A stretch of DNA of 64,000 nt from Panax quinquefolius (lineage: Eukaryota > Streptophyta > Magnoliopsida > Apiales > Araliaceae): assembly GCA_020205615.1 (NCBI GenBank), contig CM035163.1, forward strand, positions 41,054,189 to 41,118,188, written 5' to 3'. The position numbers and the translations under genes are program-made. The notes under the pieces were generated by a model. It did no database searches, was not told where the DNA came from, and saw only the letters and a list, made by a program, of their open reading frames with translations. Below, piece by piece: positions 34,030 through 44,900 of the stretch (its first letter is position 1; every line of letters starts with the position of its first letter).

Positions 34030-35999
34030 TGTAAGACCCCGATTTTTATGAAATGAAAGTATTCAATTTTTTTATAACTATTATTCTATTTAATTAAGGG
34101 GGATATGTGAAAATTTTGCAAAATAAGCAAGTTGTTATAAGATATTCGATTGATCGGGGAATATTCGTTTTAACAAGGAATATTCGTACGATGGCACAAT
34201 CATTGGTGGACCCCACAACGGAAGTATTGTTAGAATTAGAAAACAACAGAAATATCTTTTTATAAAAATAACGACGAAATTTTTACCGTTAACTGTTGAA
34301 ATACCCGGTGGTAAAAGTACAGTAATACACGTGGTTGCATAGTAGAACACAGTATTGTACAATATATTTGATTATTGATGCTTACGTGAGAAGTCACTTA
34401 GTTTTATTCAATTATTATCACAGTAATTGCTGCATAATATCTCTCATATTATTGATTCAATTATTGTCATAATATCATCTGCATAATATTTTATATTATT
34501 AAATCAATGATTGAGACAACAAAGTTGTTCATATTATTATTTGCATTATCGACGATGTCTAGAAAGTTCTATCGAGGAAATGGGTTTGGTCACCTAATTG
34601 CGTGCCAATAAGTAGATATTGTAAGACCCCAACTTTTATGAATAAAAAATAATTTTCTCAAAATATATTTTTGAATATTATGGTGTGGATTTGATATAAT
34701 GTTATAGTTGTGGGTAATATTTACAAATTTTGCAAAGTAAGCAAGTGGTTATATAATATTTGATTGGTCGAGGAATATTTGTTTTAACAGAAAATATTAA
34801 ATGACGACCAAGACAATTAAGTGGACCCTACAACGAAAGTATTGTCGTAGTTAGAAAATGACATAATTATCTTTTATAAAAATAACGACGGAAGTTTTTA
34901 CCGTTGAACTACCCATTAGTAAAAGTATACGAATACGGCGTGATCGTGATAAGTAGTACGGTATTGATTATTGATGCTTACGTGAGAAGTCACTCGGTTA
35001 TACTCAATTATTGCTCACTGATGAATTGTTTGATCATATCTCTCATATTATTGATTCGATTATTGTCACAAAGATCATCTCGCATAATATGATATATTAT
35101 TAAATCAATAATTGAGACGACAAAGTTATTCATATTATTAAATTGCAATATTTACAATGTCAGAAGTTACATCGATGAGAGGTTTTGGTCATCTAATCAC
35201 AAGCACCAATAAAGAGAAATTCTTATCGAAAAGCCCCATCTTTCCTTAGAACGACCTGGTTGTTAAATATTGTGAGTTATAATATTAATGATGAATAAGT
35301 TCGTGTTGATTATAGATGAAATTGATAGTTCCATTGTATTGGAATTATTAGTGTTAGTGGAAATCGACATTTAATTCGATATTAATTGATGTCGGAAGTT
35401 ATCTTGAATTACGGGTAATTAATCGGATAAATGAGTAATTAATTGCTATTAATTCACATGATTATAACTATTTATTCACATGTGTGTACTATTAATTCAT
35501 ATTCTTGTACTATTAGGGGAGTTGGTGCAAGATTGATAATACTTGCATGACTAAGTTAAAAATAGAGGTATAGATGGAGGTACTATACTGTAATTCGTAT
35601 TTTCACATGATTATAACTATTGATTCACATGATTGAATTATTGATTCACATTATTTACTATTAGGGGAGGTTGTACAAGTTTGATAATACTTGCAGGACT
35701 AAATTAAAAATGAAAGAAAAGTGAAGGTATTATCTTTGTAATATTTGAGCCCCAAAACGTGTAATTATCGAAACTATATTTTCCTATAAATAAGCTCATT
35801 CTTCCTTCATTTCTCACCAATTCACTAAAGCTATAGAGTAATTATTATATAAAGAAATTATAGAGAGAAAGAAGAAGAGAAGTCTGCTACATCACTATTC
35901 TAGTATCCAGTCTTCTTTTGAGGTAAGGGGTATTATTCTTTCGTATTCATGAAGAGAGTTATTTTCTTTCAATACTCGTAAGGGTTGTTATTCCATTAT

Positions 36000-36470
36000 T
36001 TATTATTACATTGAATAACTCGCATCATGCAAGCACCGCATACATAGTGAAATTCTTACATTATTCCATTCTTTATTATTACATTGGAATAACACATGCA
36101 TCTCTGCGATCTATCATCGATGCACGATGAATCTGTTGTTATTCCATTCTTTATTATTCATTTGTTGAATATCACATGCATGCGGATTCATGATGACACA
36201 GTTCCATTCTTCATTACTCATTGGAATATCCATGCATGCGGATTACGCATTTGATTCGGTTCCATTATTTATTATTCTGTTGAATAACTCGTCTTGCACG
36301 CGGCCTATCGCGACACGGTGAATTCTTCGTTATTCCATTCTTTATTATTCATTGGAATAACTCGCCTATGTGGATTACCGCATGCATGGTGAATGACCTT
36401 TCGTATTCATTCTTTATTAAATCAGAAATGATCTGCTCACGTGGATTACTGCATGATGGGTGAAAATTCA
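36000..36470 (+). repeat. Degenerate 60-70-bp tandem repeats
   Basis: About seven units with TTATTCCATTCTTTATTATT and GCGGATTACCGCATGC-like ends, related to the array at 33690-34029. Confidence 0.65.
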
Positions 36471-36564
36471 TTCATAGTTTCAGATATTCTATTATACTCG
36501 TATGAGATATCATTTCTTTTGTACTCGTCATGAAATATCATTTTCTTTGGTATTTTTCTTTTAC

Positions 36565-36775
36565 GAGTTACTATTCACGGGTTACTATTCACCCGATTAC
36601 TATTCACTCTAGTATTATTCACTCAGGTATTCAGGACACTTTTCGTGTCGGAGTACTATTCACGAATTACTATTCACCCAATTACTATTTACTCTAGTAC
36701 CATTCACTTGGGTATTTGAGGCACTTTTCGTGTTTGAGGGTACTATTCACTTGGGTAATTATTCCTCAAGTACTA
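36565..36775 (+). repeat. TACTATTCAC repeat cluster
   Basis: About ten occurrences of TACTATTCAC or close variants, interrupted twice by GACACTTTTCGTGT. It is the inverse of the GTGAATAGTA blocks in the - strand LTRs. Confidence 0.75.
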
Positions 36776-37776
36776 TTCAATTCAAAAATATATTTCTTTT
36801 ATGTCTAAATTATTTTTGGTACATGAATATGATTCTTGAATTTTACTCCACAAAGCAGTATCATGTTGACAACTTGGATATTTTTAAACTCTGGATAAAT
36901 TTAAAGTCTTTAATATTTATCCTTGATTTTGTTTGATTAATGCTTATATCATTGTCATCATCCCCATGCTTATATTGTGATGAAAGTCATCATTGGCTTA
37001 CGTGCATAGATGGACTTGGTATGATTATGACCAGGGATTATTCGGTATAATCATGACCGTAATGAGACGAATAATGTGGTGAAAGTCCTCGGTGCTCTGT
37101 AGTGCATTGATGGACGCTTTTTGGTATGATTATGACCGAGGATTATTCGCAGTATAGTCATGACCATTGATGATTTAATGAATATCCTTGGCCCGTAGTC
37201 TTTCGGGAAGAATCGATGATATGGTTTATTTATTGTCGAGTCTCAAATGATAAAGTTGATGAAAACTTTTTAAATCATAGAAGATAGTAGATTTTACGCT
37301 CTACTCGACTCTTCTAATGGATTGTTTATTTTCGCCACAATTGTTGATCTAAAACTTGTTATCTATTGATTCTATCGGTTGTTATCTTTCGTTGAAGGCT
37401 AAGGATAATTTATTCTGCATTATCTTAATCATAATATTTCTTATTGGGCTAGTTGAGCTCACCCTTTCTTTCATTGTTCTCTTCAGGAAATGAGAATATA
37501 GGCATACAGCTGGGACGAGTCGGGGAATGGAGTGATGGTCCAGGATAAATGGCGTTAGTAGTCCTCACTATTCTATAGAATAATATGATAATAATTATAA
37601 CGAGGACACCATTGAGTGTAGATATTGTCTAGATGACAATATTCTTGTTTAAACTCTCAGGTATGTTTTGTCGTATTTTTACACGACTGTTGTATAATTA
37701 AGTTGTACTTGAATTTATGTACCATGTATCTGGCGACTCAAGATGGGTGATGTATACCTGTTTTGGGGGTGTCACA

Positions 37777-38441
37777 GTCATCTTTGGCCCGTAGTGCATA
37801 AATGAACATGTGTTTGGCATGATCATGACCACTCGTGATACAAACGATTATCTTTGGCTCGTAGTGCATAGATAATTCATTGATTGGAAATAATTATTGA
37901 TTGGTGTTACATGGAGAAAATATTGATGATGAATTTTTAAATCATAGAAGATAGTAGACATCATGCTCTACTTGACTCTTCTAATGGATTGCTATTTTCG
38001 CTACAGTTGTTGATCTAAATCGTGTTGTCTATTGTATTCTATTAGATTTTTCCCCTGTTTAGGACTAAGAATAATTTGTTTTATATTATCTTAGTCATAA
38101 TATTTTTTACTGGGTTAGTTGAGCTCACCCTTTTCCTTTTGGTTCCATTGTTCTTCTTAGGAGGCGAGAATGTAGCTGGGACTAGTCGGGGAGTGGAGTA
38201 ATGATCCAAGATGATTCTTATAGTAGTCCTCATTATTGTGTAAAATAGTGTGAGAATAATTGTAATGAAGACTTTATTTGAGTTTGGATATTGTCTACGA
38301 GACGATATTTGTATTAAAACTCACAACTTATGTATTGTTGTATTTGCACGACAGTTGTATAAATGAAGTTGTATTTGAATTTTGTACCGTATATCTGGCG
38401 ACTCAGAATGGATCGTGTGGACCTATTTTGGGGGCGTCACA
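37777..38441 (+). mobile_element. Last LTR segment of element D
   Basis: 665 bp that repeats the terminal part of the LTR, from the CTTTGGCCCGTAGTGC repeats to GGGGGCGTCACA. It pairs with 32485-34029 as the broken outer LTR, but the LTR middle between them is missing. Confidence 0.7.
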
Positions 38442-38446
38442 TGTAC

Positions 38447-39214
38447 GAGCTGACGTGACCGGACGTCACGTGGCCGTGTATGGTTGTGGATGACCGTGTA
38501 TGAACAAATCTGATATATTTTATGTATCTCTCTTATGTTTAATTTTTTCACTTTAATAAGTTTATTTTTGTTACTCGAAATATATTATAAGTTAAACGTA
38601 ACCTTGTATATAAGTCATTTCAATATACACTATTTAGTTTATAAAAATAATTAGTTTTTGCATATACACAATCTATTTTACAATACGCAATTTAATTATG
38701 CGAATTTGGGCTCAAGTAAAAATAATAATTTAAAACTATAAATCTTTCATTACGTCAATTTTGCATATTCTTATTAAGAATTCATGTTATGTGAGCTGAT
38801 AAAAACATGAATGACTAAACAAATAGAATCTAGCAACGGAATTAAGTGTTTTTTTCATATTATGAAGCATGTGAGACAACCTTGCAATTGTTTAACCATA
38901 CATGATTTTCATCAGCCTATATCACATGAAATTAGTAAGAACAATAATATGTAAAAAAATTAATAGTTTTAAATGGAACACTTCTAGATTTAAATCGCTA
39001 CTGTCAAAATGAGATGAAATCTAAAAATAGTAAATTATGAATTGATGAGAGGTATTTTGGGCATCCTCCAATCTGTAGTATTGAATTGTAAAATCTCCCA
39101 TATTAAACTGTGGATTAAAGATTCTTCTTACCGTTTGATCTGTAAATAGATGACTGAAATTTGTTATAAGAATATTTTTATTTTTACAACGTTGATTATG
39201 AATCAAGTACCAAA

Positions 39215-39279
<65 letters not shown>

Positions 39280-40880
39280 ACATAACCTTAAAACCTTTAA
39301 TCTTAAGTTGTCTTCTAAAACTCAAATACTTTTAAATGTCTAATACTATTTCACTAAATAAATCAGATGGATCTTATAATCTTCAACTAAATAAATCAGA
39401 TGGATTTTATAAGCAATACACCATAATTCTAATTTTTAAGAGAAAATGATATTTATGTAAACAAATATGTAATTACATTGAATTATAACTAACGTAAAAA
39501 TTTATACAATAAAAAAATAAATTAAAGTGAGAATATTTTTAATTCCTACTTATGTATGGATAGTTATATGCATTTTAATGGGCCTACTAAATGATCCAAT
39601 ATAAAAGTGATGGAAGTTTAATGGGCCTTCAAAAAGTAGTTTGAAATACCCTGTAAGTGGAGGAGAGGAGATACCAAGGGGATAAAAATTACTAGTGTTT
39701 CCAGAAAGTCAATGACCATCTCCATTCTTAAAGTCAATGTAAGAATCATTGCGTGGTCAGTTTGACCATTGTACTTGAGAGTTTTTTAAGAGATTAATTT
39801 ACTATTTAGGTGGTCCAAAATACATTAACAAAATTATAAACACTTGTCAAAAGACGTAAAATTTATGATTATTAATATCATTTAACAAATAAATTTTATG
39901 AAAGAGAATGAAAAATTACGACAACTTTTATCTTAACTTATTCGTTACGAGTCTCATATAATTTTTATTGTAAAATTTAAGTTAAAAAAACACTTTAACA
40001 TTTATGTCTCAAATTTTCAAAACTAATCTGCCAATTGTTTTTTAAACAATTAAGTAGGCTTATTTATAATGTAATTTTAAAATTATTTAATATTGTAGTT
40101 TGTTGATATTATTAGAGTAAAATATTTTAAAACAAATTGAACATTTAATTTTTCAATTATTTTTATAAAGAATAAACAATTAATTATTAAATAGTTGTCT
40201 GCTCTGAAATTTGGTGACATAATGTAGCTCAAATGCTCAATAGTATAAGTAATAAAACCTCTTTTTTATGTATAATATATAAAAAATGAGTAAGTCGTAC
40301 CGTATATGCAGAGAATTAATATATCTAATTTATGCTGAGAAATTTGATTTTTTTATTATTTTTATTCAATAAATAATATTATTATTTTTAATTAAAGATA
40401 ATATAAATAATTAATATTATATATACTTATATTACGGGAGGGAGGGAGTATTTGTTGATTTTGAATTGAATGACTAAAGGGTATATATCAAAAAATAAGG
40501 TAACGAAGTCGTTTCATTAGTTTGCTTAGATAAATTATACTGGAGGTACTTGGAAATGCAATTTTCTCTTTAAAAATTTATTTTGTTTTTAATGAAATAA
40601 AAAAAAGAAGGATACTTGAACAAAGTCAACCACCTTGTGAGCAGTAACTGCAACTTTCCCAACAATAAATTATTCCTAACATGCCCCTAGAATATAGTAG
40701 GGAATTTTTGCCTGAGTGAGTAAAATACCGTACTGTACTGCGCAGTCAATGAAACCGAAAACATCGAACGCTAGAAAACTAATTTAATTATTAATTTATC
40801 CTTTTAAATTAAAACCAAGATTTACACTTCTTACAAAGATGTTTGTATAAAATTTTAAAAATATTAACAATACAAGCAAA
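38447..40880. other. Intergenic region upstream of the CNGC gene
   Basis: AT-rich, with no coding signal. It contains the (TA)n(TG)n microsatellite at 39218-39280, a 34-bp direct repeat (AAATAAATCAGATGGAT) at about 39357-39415, and an isolated Stowaway-like end (GGGAGGGAGGGAGTA) at about 40436-40450. The CNGC promoter should lie near its right end. Confidence 0.5.
39218..39280. repeat. (TA)n(TG)n microsatellite
   Basis: About 23 TA units followed by about nine TG units. Confidence 0.9.
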
Positions 40881-40889
40881 TATTCAACA

Positions 40890-41125
40890 AAAAATAAATA
40901 AAAAAGCGACTCACAGAGCGGACACTGCCCTAGAAGTCTCCGTGAACCTTCCCTCCATAATCAATCGATTTATTTTTCTCTCTTCTTTGAAATTATTTTT
41001 CTTCGATTATCTCCCAGTATATCTCTTTCAAGAGGACCAAAATCTGAGAATTCAAAATTGAAAAGAGTTGCTGTTGGTTCATCTCGTTGATTTGGTTCGG
41101 CTAATTTCTTGTTTCTCTTTTTGGT
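40890..41125 (+). other. Putative 5' untranslated exon of the CNGC gene
   Basis: Pyrimidine-rich leader-like sequence (CTCTCTTCTTTGAAATT) with no long frame, ending at a possible donor (TTTTTG/GTAGAT near 41124). Placed from context only: the coding start exon at 41889 has a good acceptor upstream, so at least one untranslated exon must lie to the left. Confidence 0.35.
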
Positions 41126-41888
41126 AGATATTCATGTATATTTTATGCGTCTGATGTATTATCACTTTATCAGTTTTCTGGGGCGAATTTGGATTGGGAG
41201 TTTGGTATAAGGTTTGATAACTTTGGAATGTAGTGAAGTTTTTTGTTTTACCAATTATTTTGAGGGATTGGATGATTGAAATCTAAGCAGATGGCACTAA
41301 TTACGTATTAGTGGGTGATGGATATGTATGTACCTGTTATATTTTCAACAATCTTGTCCCAGTTGTCTGTCTGGTTCACTTTCATTGGACATTTTTGATT
41401 AACTAAGCATGATATATTATTACAATTTTAGTTTTCTCCTCAGAGTCATTGCTGATGATATGATTGGTTTTATTGTAAATTTGGCTGAAGGCAAACACTT
41501 CCCAAAACTGCTTATTATTTGTTTTGGTGTTATTTATTTTATTTTTATGTTAGATCCTGTCTCAATTGATTATTTTCCTAGTCATTTTCCAAAAACTAAA
41601 AATTCAAAATTGATGTGAATTTATTTGACTTTGATTATTTCAATAATTAATAGAGTAAATAAGTAAAATTACTTAAAACAATATTACTAAGTACAAAATT
41701 GTTATTTGAAAATAAAAATAAATTTAAATTACAATTTGAATTTTACGATTTCAAAAATTAACTACGACCAAAGTTAAATGGGACTCTCTTGTGAAATGGA
41801 GATAGTATTTCATGGTTTTGAAGTATGCAACTGTAACTCTGTCAAAATGCTAATGATCTGATATGATCTTTCTTTACCGCATCTACAG
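41126..41888. other. Probable intron in the CNGC 5' UTR
   Basis: AT-rich, no element recognised; ends at the acceptor before 41889. Its left border depends on the uncertain first exon. Confidence 0.4.
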
Positions 41889-41987
41889 GGGTGGACCTTC
41901 ATTACTCTGTGTTTCTACTTGTTCATCCATTCCGGACAGTATCTTATACATAAAAGTTATGAATTACAGACAAGATAAATTTGTACA
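41889..41987 (+). CDS. CNGC gene, start exon (29 coding nt, ATG at 41959)
   Basis: Acceptor ATCTACAG at 41881-41888; donor GTAAGT at 41988. After 70 nt of leader the ATG at 41959 opens M-N-Y-R-Q-D-K-F-V plus two bases of Q10. Joined to 47104 this gives MNYRQDKFVQFQDWRSEK, the N-terminal pattern of group I plant CNGCs (Arabidopsis CNGC1 begins similarly). Longer frames further right do not give this pattern, which is why this start is chosen. Confidence 0.85.
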
Positions 41988-44900
41988 GTAAGTCCTTTAA
42001 CTCTTAATATTTTGAACCCACCATGTTAATTAGCACTTTAGAGTTTAGATAGACTAAGATGTAAAAAGAAATTTAGGCTCAGTTCAATATGAGAACATGT
42101 TTTCCAGAAATATTTTCGAAGAGACTGTTTTTGAGAAAATTCTGTATTTTCTGGTATTTGATTTCCTGTGTTTGGTGCTGGAATTTGGAAAATGAATTCC
42201 ACAATTGTATTAGTTATAAATAAATATATAGAGTAAAAATTCATTTTAATATTTTATATATTATGAAATAATACATTAAATTATGTTAGTATGTATTATA
42301 CCTACAGTTGGACATAATTTTCTTATATAACAAAAATTATTCTGAATAAGTTACTCTTCACCTACAAATTTCTCAGTTTTTGAACATGTTAAAATGCTTT
42401 TAATATTGTTGTACAACTTGATGGCTTCACACCTAAATTCTTGGAGGATTAATTTATATATATATTATTTAATAATAGTATTCATAATTAAAAAATAAAT
42501 GGTAGTATTTGAAACAACCTAAGTCAAATCCCGAGTTCGAAACAAATCTTGGGTCAAATCCCAAGTTCGAATCGAATCAAATCCATCCAAATAAGTATTT
42601 GCCTTAAACCACTGGCCCAATAATATCTTCTTGGGTCATCTTAGCCCACAGGCTCACTCAAAAGGTCATGACTAAAGTTACTATTGTTAGTAATTTAATT
42701 TCTTATTTACAAACAAAATTTTTTTTATATTTTTCGATGCGGAACTGTGGTGTTACAAGCTCCTCCACTTCAATTTCTGACCCGTCAGTACCGATTACAC
42801 ACATGGTCCACAAATCTTTGCCTTTCTAACCATTGTGGGATAATACCGGATGACTTAGTGTCCCACCTCCGGACCACCCTCTCTCCATTGTGGGATAATA
42901 CCATCAGCTTTCGAGAGTAGACTTTGATACCATATGAAACAACCCGAGTCCGGAACAAATCTCGACTTAAATCCCAAGTTCGAATCGAATCAAATCCATC
43001 TAAATAAAGCCTTAAATCACTGACTCAATAGTATCTTCTTGGGTCATCTTAGCCTATCACATGCTCACCGAAAAGGTCATGACCGAAGGTACTATTGTTA
43101 ATAACTTAATTTCTTATATACAGACAAATTTTTCCCTCTCTTTTTATTTCGAAAATGGGGTTTTACCATATTCACAACAAAAAGAGGTGAATCATATATT
43201 TAATCAATTGGAGTCATCACCATTGTCAACGACTAATGCACCAATAAGTAGCACATTAGCGACCAAAAAAAAGATGTATGCAGTCTGCCTTATCCTCATA
43301 TTCCAGTTTCCATCTGTATTAACGCCAAAATCTATCAGCTAGTCAAATCGCCAAATAACGAACTTAAAACCTGCACAGTGAACAAATAATCACACTAAAA
43401 AGCTTGACGGTCGGGGCCATCGGAAATAGCTCCGATGTGAGAATAAATACATTCCAAAAAATATCAATAATGGAAGAATGTAATTGCTCTAGTGAATAAG
43501 AGTAATAAGTGTGTGTCTTGAACTTAGATTATGACTGTATTTATAGTTTGATCACACCACCCCAATGTACTGTGCCCGTCCCCGAATTGAAATAAGAGTC
43601 CTATGTAAAGATTCCTTATAACTGTAAGTCTTATAATTGAATTGGATTTGACTTCCTCAGAAATAGGTCATAAGTTAACTTGAACTGTAACCCTTTAATA
43701 AGAATATCTAACTCCTAACTGTCAATGTAAATATCCAACCACGTGACGTGGTCCCCTGAACCCTTCGGACTTATCAAATCATACTACAAAATTGCCCCCC
43801 ACTCTCTTATTATAAGAAACTTAAAATAAGAGAGTACATCAATTAGTCAACAAATAATATATCATGTTAAAAAATTCCAACCAATACCCCAGCATGCCAC
43901 ATATTTTTTATGTCTGTACCCTCCATAGTCCGAAACTGATATGTTCCCGAATTTGGCACCCCAATGACTTCGGTCCCTCCCAGTTAAGGGATTAGAAGCC
44001 TCAGCCTCCCGAAGCACCAAATTGCTAACCTCGAACCTCCGTTGTTTAACCCCTGATTATAATGCCGAGCAATTCGTCGTTGGTATTTTCTGTTCTAACT
44101 CTGTAAACTTCTGCATAATGGAATCGGGTATTTCCTTTAGAAATGTTCCCGCACGCCGACCCCTCATCCCGTACCCTTTTCTCCTCCGGGTCCTGAGAGT
44201 CCGGTTTGCGTCTGTTCCTTCCATCCGGAGAGCCTCCTGATCGGTGGGTTTTGGACTTACTTTGTGGTGTAGCCTCCCGACGCCCATGCCGACCCGGGGA
44301 AACCTCTCATTCCCCCTCCAATTCAGCCAATTATGCATTCCATTCCTCCTGTTGGAGGCGTAGGGTCTCCAACGCCTCCTTCGCCTGTTTGGATCTTGCG
44401 TATTCGGATTAATTCCCGCCTGTCTTGCCCCTCCTGCCCCCGATCCCGATCCTGGTGGGTATGGTTTTGGGACTAATTGTCCGTCCCACGTTTGTAGGGA
44501 TCAAGAGTCTTTTGTCTTGTAGAAAACAGCTGACGTTCAGTCATTGAATCAGAGCCGATTGAGCCGTGGTGGATCCTCTAACTTAATGTCCAAGGTAATT
44601 GATTGGAGTTGCCGATGCGAAGATTGGTATTTGGAGTGAAGACCAAAGACATGTCAAAGGCCCAAGCTCAGGAAAATATCGAAGTAGATCACAAATTGGA
44701 ATGGTTGAACACGCTGATGGGTTGTGATTAAATTCCATAAAATCACTGAAGTTGTGACGCTACAAACCCAGACCCTTATTGGCCACTTTGTTGTCACAAT
44801 CTGCCAAAAATCGAACAACTCCATAAAAAATTAGATCCAACTTGCCTTTAAAGAGATGATTGTCGAAGGCAATGGGTATCCAATGCTGATGTCGAACGCC

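Larger units (their letters stand above)
34030..37776 (+). mobile_element. Inner LTR of element D with a duplicated start
   Basis: Starts TGTAAGACCCCGA at 34030, runs 590 bp, then starts again (TGTAAGACCCCAA) at 34620 and goes to TTTTGGGGGTGTCACA at 37776. The 34620 copy is a complete LTR of 3157 bp with its own TATA box, degenerate 60-70-bp array (36000-36470), TACTATTCAC block (36565-36775) and CTTTGGCCCGTAGTGC repeats. The flanks CGCAT and GTCAT only partly agree as a target duplication. Confidence 0.65.
32485..38441 (+). mobile_element. Element D: nested chromovirus LTRs without coding region
   Basis: Begins TGTAAGGCCCC, ends GGGGGCGTCACA, and has a perfect 5-bp duplication TGTAC (32480-32484, 38442-38446). 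It is the same LTR family as elements A and B but in the opposite direction. New LTR starts occur at 34030 and 34620, and a full LTR end occurs at 37776. No gag or pol is visible. It is best read as a solo LTR that received at least one more LTR of the same family, with partial duplications. Confidence 0.8.

Noticed and set aside
39150..39335. Frame with a long Tyr-Ile repeat
   Set aside because: Translation of the (TA)n(TG)n microsatellite. The same holds for 51362-51617.
42535..42573. Pol III B-box-like motifs in the TRIM
   Set aside because: Two nine-base matches without an A box at the right distance; kept only as a note in the TRIM finding.
44022..44412. + strand frames in the intron-1 LTR element
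   Set aside because: They lie opposite the gag-like - strand remnant, and the product has no recognisable features.
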